Shown piece by piece: positions 8,526 to 16,219 of a stretch of DNA of 32,911 bases (its first letter is position 1; each line of letters begins with the position of its first letter). Below the pieces are notes generated by a model, which worked only from the letters and a program-made list of their open reading frames with translations, was not told the DNA's origin and ran no database searches. The stretch covers positions 1-32,911 of the forward strand of contig JBLHOS010000028.1 in NCBI GenBank assembly GCA_047623825.1. Direction: 5' to 3'. This DNA comes from JBLHOS01 sp047623825. Its GTDB lineage: Bacteria > Pseudomonadota > Alphaproteobacteria > Rhodobacterales > Rhodobacteraceae. Position numbers and translations under genes: made by a program.

Positions 8526-9701
8526 ATGACGGATATCGTAATTCTGAGCGGTGTGCGGACTGCAATCGGGACCTTCGGTGGATCGCTTGCTGCGACCCCG
8601 CCGATAGAGCTGGCCACAGTTGTTGCCAAGGCAGCGTTGGCGCGGGCTGGGGTTGAAGGTGGCCAAATCGGGCATGTCGTCTTTGGCCATGTGATCAACA
8701 CAGAACCGCGTGACATGTATCTAAGCCGTGTGGCTGCAATGCAGGCAGGTATTCCCGAGACGACACCCGCAATGAATGTGAATCGATTATGTGGATCTGG
8801 GGTGCAGGCCATCGTCTCGGTTGTGCAGTCGCTGATGCTGGGCGATGCCGAGTTTGGCCTTGCAGGCGGCGCAGAAAACATGAGCCGTTCACCCTATATC
8901 GTGCCTTTGGCGCGATGGGGTCAAAAGATGGGTGATGTGGCTGCCCAAGACATGATGCTGGGCGCGTTGAGTTGCCCGTTTGGGACTGGTCATATGGGTG
9001 TCACCGCTGAGAATGTCGCGGCGCAGCATCATATTGATCGAGCAGCGCAAGACGCCTTCGCGATGCAAAGCCAAGAACGCGCAGCCGCAGCCATCACAGC
9101 AGGGCATTTCAAAAATCAGATCGTGCCCGTCGATGTGAAGGTCCGCCGCGATATGGTGCCGTTCCTGACGGATGAACATCCGAAGGCCACGACACTGGAA
9201 AAGCTGCAGGGACTGCGCCCAGTGTTTCAGAAAGACGGCAGCGTGACTGCTGGGAACGCCTCTGGCATCAATGATGGGGCCGCTGCCCTGGTGTTAGCGC
9301 GGGCAGATGCCGCTGCCGCTGCAGGCCTAACGCCACGGGCCCGGATCGTAGGTTACGCCCACGCGGGTGTGCGCCCAGATGTCATGGGTATCGGTCCGAT
9401 CCCCGCTGTTGAGGCATTGCTGGCGCGCATTGGCTTGAAGGCGACAGATTTCGACGTGATCGAAAGCAATGAGGCGTTTGCATCGCAAGCGTTGGCCGTC
9501 TCAAACGCGCTTGGCTTTGACCCGGCGAAGGTAAATCCGAATGGTGGGGCCATTGCGCTTGGCCATCCGGTGGGTGCAACCGGTGCTATCATCACCATCA
9601 AAGCGCTGTCTGAGCTGGAGCGGACCGGCGGTAAGCTGGCGTTGATCACGATGTGTATCGGCGGCGGGCAAGGGATCGCCCTTGCGATTGAGCGGATCTA
9701 A
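8526..9701 (+). CDS. Acetyl-CoA acetyltransferase / beta-ketothiolase
   Basis: This is a 391-residue biosynthetic-type thiolase, which condenses two acyl-CoA molecules or cleaves beta-ketoacyl-CoA in the cytosol. The three catalytic residues are in place: nucleophile C89 in NVNRLCGSG, H347 in ALGHPVGATG, and C377 in MCIGGGQG. Length and motifs match the acetoacetyl-CoA or BktB-like thiolases used in polyhydroxyalkanoate and ketone-body metabolism. No phaB reductase or CoA-transferase is adjacent, so the direction and chain length in the cell are unknown. A GAGGAG-like SD lies 6-7 nt before the ATG. It is the last gene of the MarR-phosphoesterase-thiolase run and is followed by a strong inverted repeat. 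Confidence 0.93.
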   Translation: MTDIVILSGVRTAIGTFGGSLAATPPIELATVVAKAALARAGVEGGQIGHVVFGHVINTEPRDMYLSRVAAMQAGIPETTPAMNVNRLCGSGVQAIVSVVQSLMLGDAEFGLAGGAENMSRSPYIVPLARWGQKMGDVAAQDMMLGALSCPFGTGHMGVTAENVAAQHHIDRAAQDAFAMQSQERAAAAITAGHFKNQIVPVDVKVRRDMVPFLTDEHPKATTLEKLQGLRPVFQKDGSVTAGNASGINDGAAALVLARADAAAAAGLTPRARIVGYAHAGVRPDVMGIGPIPAVEALLARIGLKATDFDVIESNEAFASQALAVSNALGFDPAKVNPNGGAIALGHPVGATGAIITIKALSELERTGGKLALITMCIGGGQGIALAIERI

Positions 9702-9704
9702 TGA

Positions 9705-9737
9705 ATAAGGGCCCGCGCGTTTGCATCGGGCCCTTAT
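9705..9737. terminator. Perfect 11-bp inverted repeat, probable bidirectional terminator
   Basis: ATAAGGGCCCG (9705-9715) pairs perfectly with CGGGCCCTTAT (9727-9737) around an 11-nt loop. It starts 3 nt after the thiolase stop and lies about 50 nt past the stop of the convergent small secreted-protein gene. Confidence 0.8.
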
Positions 9738-9785
9738 CACCGGCGCGCGCTATGGGGGGCGTTGGGCGCGGCCTTTTTGGAGGGT

Positions 9786-10157
9786 TTACTTGTTTTGAGA
9801 TTGGGCGAGGGTGAAGGCGTCCAGCCGAGCGAGCGATGTGGGTGACAGCGCGTTGCCCTTTTGCAAGACGGGTGTCGTAACACCGCGTTCGATCTGATTT
9901 CGGATCTGAACCAATTCAAGCAAGCTGTACTGGCCTGCTGGTACGTTCAGAGACTGCTCCAACTGGTAGTGCGGTGAGATGCCGCGACCGGATGCTGTCA
10001 CGACAAAACTTGAATACCTAGAGACGTTGGCGTCGAATGGTTGTGCAGTCGTGTTGACTGCCTGTGCGACGCCCATGCTGGAACTCAACTGCGTGTCAGC
10101 AAGCACTGGCGCCGACAGGCCAATGACCAATACGGTGGTGAGTGCGATCCGTTTCAT
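9786..10157 (-). CDS. Small secreted protein of unknown function
   Basis: I do not recognise a family. The predicted protein is 123 residues with a clear Sec signal peptide (MKRIALTTVLVIGLSAPVLA, cleavage probably after residue 20), so the mature part is about 103 residues and periplasmic or secreted. The mature part has no cysteine and no second membrane segment. Its middle reads LNVPAGQYSLLELVQIRNQI, and the tail SPTSLARLDAFTLAQSQ looks helical. The ATG at 10157 has AGGAG 8 nt ahead; the frame is open to 10217 but lacks a comparable SD there. It is transcribed alone, divergent from the histidine kinase region and convergent with the thiolase. Confidence 0.8.
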   Translation of the reverse strand: MKRIALTTVLVIGLSAPVLADTQLSSSMGVAQAVNTTAQPFDANVSRYSSFVVTASGRGISPHYQLEQSLNVPAGQYSLLELVQIRNQIERGVTTPVLQKGNALSPTSLARLDAFTLAQSQNK

Positions 10158-10189
10158 GTTGGTAACTCCTGACAGAGTGATATTTGAGA

Positions 10190-10206
10190 GAAGGAGGTCC
10201 TCCTTC
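10190..10206. repeat. 17-nt perfect palindrome carrying an SD-like core on both strands
   Basis: GAAGGAGG, one central base, then CCTCCTTC form a perfect inverted repeat, so AGGAGG reads on both strands. It sits 33 nt upstream of the start of the minus-strand secreted-protein gene and could be an operator or a short leader hairpin. Function is not shown. Confidence 0.5.
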
Positions 10207-10300
10207 ATTAGTTTCAATTTGGGGCTTTATCCTGCGTGTTTCATCCCACGTTCCCGCGAAATAAGCGTTATGTGAGTGCGTAAATGCACATAGAGAGTGC

Positions 10301-10441
10301 ATGATGACCCACAGCCTCACCAGTGATTACGGCACCGTGAAAAGCCGCGACAATTTCGTCGATTCTTATAAGAATTGGACGGTTGGTGGCGGTGAGGCAT
10401 CTGCAAATATGACCTGGTTTGGGGCTTGTTGCGACTGTTAA
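10301..10441 (+). CDS. Possible 46-aa small ORF ending in CCDC
   Basis: This is an unassigned reading frame with start ATG (two in a row) and stop TAA, ending 63 nt before the histidine kinase start. The product has no signal peptide or membrane segment. Its second half is unusual: YKNWTVGGGEASANM followed by a C-terminal TWFGACCDC with three cysteines. The SD is weak (GAGAG 3 nt ahead) and the start overlaps an inverted repeat. Third-position GC (roughly 57%) does not separate it from non-coding sequence. It may be a real small protein or chance. Confidence 0.25.
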   Translation: MMTHSLTSDYGTVKSRDNFVDSYKNWTVGGGEASANMTWFGACCDC

Positions 10442-10504
10442 GCTGGTCTTCACCCTCTGCGCTGCACTGTCCCCGCGACACCTGAATAAGTAAGAGGGAT
10501 TTTG

Positions 10505-12670
10505 ATGGCACGCGATGCGTTGGATGACCGTTTAGCACATGAGCGCCGTGCCCGGCTGGCCGCAGAGCATCAATTGGCCCAAAACTCAGAAGAGCTGTTT
10601 TCGGCTAACAAGAAATTGGCCGTTCATGCCAACGCATTGTCGTTTCAGGTCATTGAGCAGCGCGAAGAGAACGCCGAGCTGAAGGGTGAAACTACTCAGG
10701 CCCGGGCTGAACTTGAAGTCGCGACCGAAAAGGCAAGCCAAGCTGAGCGTCGACTGTGGGATTCCCTTGAGGCGATCGAGGATGGGTTTGCCTTGTTTGA
10801 TCGTGATTGGCGTATGGTCGCGGCGAACGGCGCCTATCTGGGCGTGTTCGATGGGATCGCAGATATCGGTCCAGGCGCAACCTATGAGGCTGTTCTTCGC
10901 ATTGCGGTTGATGAAGGCATCATCGATCCGGAGGAGCATTTGCCAGACGATTGGGTCGAGATGATGATCTCCCGCTGGGAGGCGGATGTGGTCCCGCCTA
11001 AGGTCGTCAAGCTCTGGAACGCCCAATATATCCAGATGGTCGACAAACGATCACCTGAAGGCGGTATCGTCTCACTTGCACTGAACATCACGGACACCAT
11101 TCGGCGCGAAGAAGAAATGCGAGATGCGCGCGATCAGGCCGAAGCTGCAAACCGGGCCAAATCGACGTTCCTTGCGAATATGAGCCATGAGATACGCACA
11201 CCGTTGAACGGCGTCGTCGGGATGGCTGACCTGTTGCGCGAAAGTGATTTGGACGAAGAGCAGCAATTATACGTCGACACGATCAAGAACTCTGGTGAGG
11301 CGCTGTTGGTGATCATCAACGATGTTTTGGATTACTCCAAGATTGAGGCCGCCAAGATCACTCTGCACACCGAATTGTTCGATCTGCGCGAGATGATCCA
11401 TGAGATTTTCCGCCTGCTAAAATCTGGCCTTCAGGGCTACGATCTGGAGATGTTGATCGATTATGACATGTTCTTACCTGATCTGATGATTGGGGATCGG
11501 GGTCGAATCCGGCAAGTCCTGACCAACTTGATTGGAAATGCGGTGAAGTTTACGGCACAGGGTCACGTGTTGGTTCGCGTCGTTAGTGAGAGTTTTCAAA
11601 AAGGACAGGTCACATTCTGCGTTGCAGTTGAGGACACTGGCATCGGGATTGCCACCGACAAACAAGACCACGTCTTTGGGGAGTTTAACCAAGTTGAGGA
11701 TCAGGCGAACCGATCCTTTGAGGGAACTGGCCTTGGGCTCTCGATTACGCAAAAACTGATCAAGCTGATGGGCGGGGATGTCTGGCTGCAAAGTAAGTTG
11801 AATGTCGGATCTGTCGTTGGGTTCCGGCTGACGCTGGATCTGCCCGAACAGGTTAATCTGACCCCAGTGACCCTGCTGCCGACCAAACTTACCCATATTG
11901 GCCTAGTTGGACCTGACACTGCTGTCAGGACCATAATGCAACGCTACTTGACCAAACTCGGTGGAACCGTTGAGGATCTCAAAGCACAAGTTTCCAAAGT
12001 GCCCGCTGGCATCGAGGCGGTCGTGATCTGTGGGGCTGCGAATGATAATGCCGTTATGCCGGCTGCAGCAGCGCTCCGTTCGGGTGGTTTCGTCGGTCCG
12101 ATTATTCTATTCGCGCCCAAAGACACGATCGATGTCGATATGATGTCTAGTTGGCCCTGCACGGCATGGCTGGACCCGACAGCCAGCGCGCAAGAGCTGC
12201 GAGAGGCGATGGCCGCGTTGAACATTCAGCAGGCGGTGGCCCCGCCTCAGATTGAGCCAGCGCGCCGCATGCTGCAGCTGTTGGCCGCTGAGGATAATAA
12301 AACTAATCAGCTGGTTTTCAAAAAGATGATCAAATCAGTCGAGATGGACCTACGGATGGCCAATAATGGGCGTGAAGCCTTGGATGCCTTCATCGAGGCG
12401 CGCCCAGATATTATGTTCACTGACATCTCAATGCCAGAAATGGATGGGTTGGAGGCGGTCCGCAAAATCCGTGCCCATGAGGTGAAAACTGGCCTTCCTC
12501 GAGTACCAATAATTGCCATGACCGCCCACGCGATGGAGGGCGATCAGCAACGCATTTTCGATGCGGGCATCGATTACTATCTAACAAAGCCCCTAAAGAA
12601 GGCCGAGATTCTTCAAAAGCTTAGGGATCTGTCGCCCGATGATGTCTATTTGAGGCCAGATGTGCCCTAA
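10505..12670 (+). CDS. Soluble hybrid sensor histidine kinase / response regulator
   Basis: This is a 721-residue hybrid kinase without transmembrane segments, so it should sense a cytosolic signal. Order of parts: an N-terminal coiled coil (about 5-80); a PAS-like sensor domain (about 80-205, LEAIEDGFALFDRDWRMVAA); DHp with phospho-accepting H228 in MSHEIRTPLNG; an HATPase with N box (LTNLIGNAVKFT), G1 DTGIGI, F box FGEFNQ and G2 GTGLGLSI; a degenerate receiver-like segment (about 463-575) without an obvious acceptor Asp; and a C-terminal receiver with acidic E596/D597, acceptor D640 in FTDISMPEMDG, T in AMTAHA and K in LTKP. A separate Hpt protein and output regulator would be needed, and neither is adjacent. 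The ATG at 10505 follows AGAGGGA. Its stop overlaps that of the convergent asparaginase. Confidence 0.93.
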   Translation: MARDALDDRLAHERRARLAAEHQLAQNSEELFSANKKLAVHANALSFQVIEQREENAELKGETTQARAELEVATEKASQAERRLWDSLEAIEDGFALFDRDWRMVAANGAYLGVFDGIADIGPGATYEAVLRIAVDEGIIDPEEHLPDDWVEMMISRWEADVVPPKVVKLWNAQYIQMVDKRSPEGGIVSLALNITDTIRREEEMRDARDQAEAANRAKSTFLANMSHEIRTPLNGVVGMADLLRESDLDEEQQLYVDTIKNSGEALLVIINDVLDYSKIEAAKITLHTELFDLREMIHEIFRLLKSGLQGYDLEMLIDYDMFLPDLMIGDRGRIRQVLTNLIGNAVKFTAQGHVLVRVVSESFQKGQVTFCVAVEDTGIGIATDKQDHVFGEFNQVEDQANRSFEGTGLGLSITQKLIKLMGGDVWLQSKLNVGSVVGFRLTLDLPEQVNLTPVTLLPTKLTHIGLVGPDTAVRTIMQRYLTKLGGTVEDLKAQVSKVPAGIEAVVICGAANDNAVMPAAAALRSGGFVGPIILFAPKDTIDVDMMSSWPCTAWLDPTASAQELREAMAALNIQQAVAPPQIEPARRMLQLLAAEDNKTNQLVFKKMIKSVEMDLRMANNGREALDAFIEARPDIMFTDISMPEMDGLEAVRKIRAHEVKTGLPRVPIIAMTAHAMEGDQQRIFDAGIDYYLTKPLKKAEILQKLRDLSPDDVYLRPDVP

Positions 12671-13674
12671 AGCCTCCAGCCCGCAAGTTCAGGGGCAGCC
12701 TTATAGTGACCGGTATCGATCATATTGCGGTTCCAAATGGGGCCGTTAGAATATTTGATCGCTGCCGGATGCGCCGGATCCAAGACACCCAAACCAATCA
12801 AAAGGTTGGTTGCGACGACTTCACGCGCCGAGCCAGACCCATCCGCGATCTTAACGGCGAATCCCATTTTGTGTTCCGGAACCATGCCGACGAAAACGCC
12901 GTCAGCGCCTGATTTGATGCTGGCGCGACCGTCCATTGCGCGCATCAATTCGGTACAACTTCGAAGTTCACCCGCGACAAGATGAGGGTATTTAGCCATG
13001 GCACGGCGTAGACGTGCGGCAGACCTATCGCGAACCGAACCATCGTCACCGGACGCTGCATAACGTGCCATTGCCCGCGCCAAACCTGAAAGGGACGTTG
13101 CAAAATTTGGGGCTGAACAACCATCTATGCCAAAGCCTGGACTGTCCATGCCGGTGACATCCTCAAATGCCTCCCGGACAGCTAATTGCACAGGATGCTC
13201 GGGATCGACATATTCAGCTCCGGCGCCCAGATGTTTGGACAGCGTCAGAAACCCCGAATGTTTGCCGGAGCATTCATTATGGCATTGGTTGGGGGTTCCA
13301 TGCTGGCAGATCAACGCATCCCTGATTTCAGGATCACGCGATTCTTGCGGGCCGCAGCGCAAATCAGCCTCAGACAGGCCCAGATCGCTCAGCCAATTGT
13401 TCACCATATCAAAGTGTACGGCCGCCGCCTGATGTGATGCACACGCCAAGGCAAGATGTGCCTCTGTCAGGCCAAATCTGTCGGCTGCACCACTCTCGAC
13501 CAAAGGCAGTGCCTGGATCATTTTGCTGGAGGAGCGCGGAAGCATTGTAAGCTCTGGATCGCCCCAAGATGCAACGATCCCACCTCCGTTTTTCCAGATG
13601 ACAGCGTGCCCGGAATGTAGGCATTCGCGAAACGGGCCGCGCCACGTTTCGACCAAAGGTACTCCGCTCAACAT
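12667..13674 (-). CDS. L-asparaginase, Rhizobium etli (PF06089) type
   Basis: This is a 335-residue asparaginase of the third structural class, with a serine-hydrolase-like fold, which hydrolyses asparagine to aspartate and ammonia in the cytosol. The residues reported for the R. etli enzyme appear at almost identical numbering: S48-x-x-K51 in PRSSSK, C135 and K138 in CHNECSGK, and the D-x-C pair D184/C186 in GIDGCSAPN (D187/C189 in R. etli). These form the catalytic Ser-Lys pairs and the zinc-binding site. The frame is open to 13740, but the ATG at 13674 (MLSGVPLVETWRGP) puts the catalytic residues at the family positions and has GGAAGAG about 10 nt ahead. It converges on the histidine kinase with overlapping stops and is divergent from the IalB-like gene. 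Confidence 0.93.
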   Translation of the reverse strand: MLSGVPLVETWRGPFRECLHSGHAVIWKNGGGIVASWGDPELTMLPRSSSKMIQALPLVESGAADRFGLTEAHLALACASHQAAAVHFDMVNNWLSDLGLSEADLRCGPQESRDPEIRDALICQHGTPNQCHNECSGKHSGFLTLSKHLGAGAEYVDPEHPVQLAVREAFEDVTGMDSPGFGIDGCSAPNFATSLSGLARAMARYAASGDDGSVRDRSAARLRRAMAKYPHLVAGELRSCTELMRAMDGRASIKSGADGVFVGMVPEHKMGFAVKIADGSGSAREVVATNLLIGLGVLDPAHPAAIKYSNGPIWNRNMIDTGHYKAAPELAGWRL

Positions 13675-13845
13675 GTTTTGATCACTCTTCCTATATTCCT
13701 TGGCAACTTTCCGCTGCTGGGGCTTTTCCAAATCGGCCATTTCAGGTTAGTCTGTCCATGCAGTGAAAGAAACCGTCCACTACACATCAAAGAGCTCGCA
13801 TCTGAGCCGCGGTGGACAAGAGGCAGATACAGCTGGAGGCTGTGG

Positions 13846-14382
13846 GTGAAAATGACAAATTGGGTAGCACATGCATTGGTAAGCATCGCGATGGCAGTGC
13901 TTGCGACGAGCGCAATTGCGCAAGAAGTTTCTTCCAACCGTGTAAATGCGGAAACAAATTGGAGCGTCTTTGTAGAAGATGATCCAACGCAATGCTGGGT
14001 CGTGTCGACCCCGCAGCAGACAGTGAATACACGTGATGGCCGGGTCGTTGCGGTGAATCGGGGCGAGATCTTGATGTATGTCAGTTATTGGCCGGCACAA
14101 GAAAAGCGTGGGGAAGTGTCCTTTGCGAGTGGGTATCCATTTGCCGAAGGCTCTACGGTGACCCTTGCAATCGGGGCGACCACTTTTGAGCTGTTCACCG
14201 ACGGTGAGATGGCTTGGGCCGCGTCCGAGCAAGACGACGTCCGTCTGATCACAGCGATGAAGCGGGGGTCTGATGCAGTTCTGACTGCACGGTCCAGCCG
14301 GGGCACCCAGACGCAGGATACGTTCTCCTTACTTGGATTCACTGCGGCTGTTGAGGATGCCGACGCGCGCTGCGGCGAATAA
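13846..14382 (+). CDS. IalB-family (invasion-associated locus B) secreted protein
   Basis: This is a small exported protein of about 178 residues. The N-terminus is a Sec signal peptide (basic start, hydrophobic ALVSIAMAVLATSAIAQ), probably cleaved after AIA or AQ. The mature part has the IalB pattern: W-S-V-F near the N-terminus, DPTQCWVVS, a central beta-rich stretch with FELFTDGEMAWA, and a C-terminal ADARC; the two cysteines may pair. IalB was named for erythrocyte invasion in Bartonella, but most alphaproteobacteria that carry homologues are free-living, so no virulence role should be assumed. I chose the GTG at 13846, 6 nt after GGAGG; the ATG two codons later (13852) is the alternative. 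rlmN follows 75 nt downstream. Confidence 0.8.
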   Translation: MKMTNWVAHALVSIAMAVLATSAIAQEVSSNRVNAETNWSVFVEDDPTQCWVVSTPQQTVNTRDGRVVAVNRGEILMYVSYWPAQEKRGEVSFASGYPFAEGSTVTLAIGATTFELFTDGEMAWAASEQDDVRLITAMKRGSDAVLTARSSRGTQTQDTFSLLGFTAAVEDADARCGE

Positions 14383-14457
14383 TCGCTCTACTCCGGTGGG
14401 TTTGCAAAACGCGCGGATGCATATATGTGTCCGCGGGATCACCCGAGGATATTCGAT

Positions 14458-15639
14458 ATGACCACCAGCGCCCCTATTACGCAGGATTTTTTGACCGTTC
14501 CGCGCAAGTTGCCTGACGGGCCTACCAATTTGGTAGGTCTGACGAGGGACCAGTTGCGTGACGCCTTGATTGCCGCCGGAACCCCGGAAAAGCAGGCAAA
14601 GATGCGCACAGGCCAAGTTTGGCAGTGGATCTATGAAAAAGGCGTGCGTGAATTTGAGCTGATGTCGAATCTGGCGAAGCCGTATCGCACGCTTTTGTCG
14701 GAAAATTTCGTTATCGCAATCCCAGAGGTAGTGACGCGCGAAGTAAGCGAAGACGGCACCCGCAAGTATCTGGTGCGAATCGCCGGCGGGCATGAGGTTG
14801 AGGTGGTCTATATCCCCGAAACTGATCGTGGAACGCTGTGCATATCTTCGCAGGTCGGGTGCACGCTGACCTGTCCATTCTGCCACACAGGTACGCAAAA
14901 ACTGGTTCGCAATCTGACGTCGGGTGAGATTGTTGGCCAGATAATGCTTGCGCGTGATGATCTGGACGAATGGCCTGAATTGGGCCGCGCGCCGAAAAAT
15001 GAGACCCGCTTGCTAAGTAATGTCGTGCTGATGGGAATGGGTGAGCCGCTTTATAATTTTGAAAACGTGCGCGATGCAATGAAAATCGCAATGGATCCCG
15101 AGGGCATCAGTTTGAGCCGCCGCCGGATTACGCTCTCGACCTCGGGCGTGGTACCTGAGATTGCGAGGACTGCGCAAGAGATTGGGTGTTTGCTGGCCGT
15201 GTCGTTTCACGCCACCACAGACGAGACGCGTGACAAGTTGGTTCCCATCAATAAGCGCTGGAATATCGAGACGTTGTTGGAAACTTTGCGGACTTACCCC
15301 AAAGTTTCCAATTCAGAGCGGATCACGTTTGAATATGTAATGTTGAAGGGTGTGAATGATAGCGATGAAGATGCGTATCGTTTGGTCAAACTAATTGAGG
15401 GGATCCCCGCGAAGATCAATTTGATTCCCTTTAACGAATGGCCCGGTGCACCGTATGAGCGCTCCTCAAATAACCGGATCCGGGCGTTTGCCGACATAAT
15501 TTACAACGCGGGCTATGCGTCGCCTATTCGCAAGCCTCGGGGCGAAGATATCATGGCGGCCTGTGGGCAGTTAAAATCTGCAACGGAGAGATCGCGGAAA
15601 TCTCGTGCAGAGATCGCGGCTGAAGCGGGCTTAGCCTAA
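14458..15639 (+). CDS. rlmN: Dual-specificity 23S rRNA / tRNA adenine-C2 methyltransferase RlmN
   Basis: RlmN is a radical-SAM enzyme that methylates C2 of A2503 in 23S rRNA and A37 of some tRNAs. The predicted protein is 393 residues. The 4Fe-4S/SAM motif is C135-x3-C139-x2-C142 in VGCTLTCPFC. The two cysteines of the ping-pong methyl transfer are C128 (GTLC, equivalent of E. coli C118) and C369 (AACGQL, equivalent of the methylated C355). The family's GMGEPL motif (VLMGMGEPLYNFENV) and SFHATTDETR are also present. The ATG at 14458 has GAGGA 8 nt upstream; the frame is open to 14425. The gene ends at a strong terminator shared with the convergent small genes. Confidence 0.97.
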   Translation: MTTSAPITQDFLTVPRKLPDGPTNLVGLTRDQLRDALIAAGTPEKQAKMRTGQVWQWIYEKGVREFELMSNLAKPYRTLLSENFVIAIPEVVTREVSEDGTRKYLVRIAGGHEVEVVYIPETDRGTLCISSQVGCTLTCPFCHTGTQKLVRNLTSGEIVGQIMLARDDLDEWPELGRAPKNETRLLSNVVLMGMGEPLYNFENVRDAMKIAMDPEGISLSRRRITLSTSGVVPEIARTAQEIGCLLAVSFHATTDETRDKLVPINKRWNIETLLETLRTYPKVSNSERITFEYVMLKGVNDSDEDAYRLVKLIEGIPAKINLIPFNEWPGAPYERSSNNRIRAFADIIYNAGYASPIRKPRGEDIMAACGQLKSATERSRKSRAEIAAEAGLA

Positions 15640-15663
15640 TTCTAAAACAATTACGTACAAACA

Positions 15664-15693
15664 AAAAAGGCGGCCCAAACGGACCGCCTTTTT
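15664..15693. terminator. Bidirectional intrinsic terminator between rlmN and the tandem small genes
   Basis: AAAAAGGCGG (15664-15673) pairs with CCGCCTTTTT (15684-15693) in a 10-bp stem; two more pairs can form inside after one mismatch. The T-run follows on the plus strand and, from the A-run, on the minus strand too, so it should end both rlmN and the minus-strand pair. Confidence 0.9.
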
Positions 15694-15712
15694 GTAAATG
15701 TATTAACTGAAC

Positions 15713-15892
15713 TTAGTCGGAAATAGCGACTGCCAACAAGATCAGAGCCAGAATTGGAACAATAATTCCACCAGCGGAGGAAGACGTTTCCTCAACGATA
15801 ACAACTGGTTCCAAAAGTGGTGCTGCCATTCCACCCGCAAACGCGGATGAGGCTGCTACAGAGAATGCTACTGCAAGTGCGATCTTTTTCAT
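15713..15892 (-). CDS. 59-aa secreted/membrane-anchored small protein, second copy
   Basis: Function unknown. This is the downstream member of a tandem pair and is 53/59 identical to the gene before it. It starts with a Sec signal peptide (MKKIALAVAFSVAASSAFA), cleaved probably before GG, followed by an acidic, proline-containing stretch (PLLEPVVIVEETSSSAGG) and a C-terminal hydrophobic helix (IIVPILALILLAVAI) ending SD. The mature peptide would be about 40 residues, held in the inner membrane with its acidic part in the periplasm. Its ATG overlaps the stop of the first copy by one base (TAATG), so its translation is probably coupled; it has no other good SD. I recall similar tiny proteins in Rhodobacterales but no established role. 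Confidence 0.8.
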   Translation of the reverse strand: MKKIALAVAFSVAASSAFAGGMAAPLLEPVVIVEETSSSAGGIIVPILALILLAVAISD

Positions 15893-16071
15893 TAGTCGGC
15901 GACCGCTACTGCGAGAAGGATCAGCGCCAAGATTGGAACAATGATGCCACCGGCGGAGGAAGATGTTTCCTCGACAATAACAACTGGTTCCAGAACTGGT
16001 GCTGCCATTCCGCCAGCGAATGCTGCGGAAGCGGCAACCGACAATGCGGCGGCGAGAGCAATTTTCTTCAT
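15892..16071 (-). CDS. 59-aa secreted/membrane-anchored small protein, first copy
   Basis: Function unknown. It is the first gene of the tandem pair and has the same plan: signal peptide (MKKIALAAALSVAASAAFA), acidic linker (PVLEPVVIVEET, SSSAGG) and C-terminal hydrophobic helix (IIVPILALILLAVAV) ending AD. It differs from the second copy at six positions (residues 8, 10, 16, 26, 57, 58), all small or hydrophobic exchanges, as expected if both copies are under selection. The ATG at 16071 has GGAGG 5 nt ahead, a strong SD; a longer start at 16128 is not supported. About 150 nt of non-coding sequence precede it. Confidence 0.85.
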   Translation of the reverse strand: MKKIALAAALSVAASAAFAGGMAAPVLEPVVIVEETSSSAGGIIVPILALILLAVAVAD

Positions 16072-16219
16072 TGTATCCTCCAAGATACGCCCTTTTCGGA
16101 GCGGAATTGCACCTATCAGGACACCCAAGACTGTACCTCGTATAACTCCTTTAAGCAGTAATACCGAGGGATTGCAACGCTGTGCCGAGGCGCTTCGTAA
16201 CAGCTTTGCCTTCTTGTCG

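Larger units (their letters stand above)
10158..10504. promoter_or_regulatory. 347-nt divergent intergenic region
   Basis: This region separates the minus-strand secreted protein from the plus-strand histidine kinase and must hold both promoters. It contains the palindrome at 10190-10206, a second inverted repeat ATGCAC (10284-10289) / GTGCAT (10297-10302) with a 7-nt loop, and a possible 46-codon ORF (10301-10441). I do not see a convincing consensus promoter. Confidence 0.5.

Noticed and set aside
13846..14382. Virulence role for the IalB-like protein
   Set aside because: The name comes from Bartonella; homologues are widespread in free-living alphaproteobacteria, and nothing here indicates host association.
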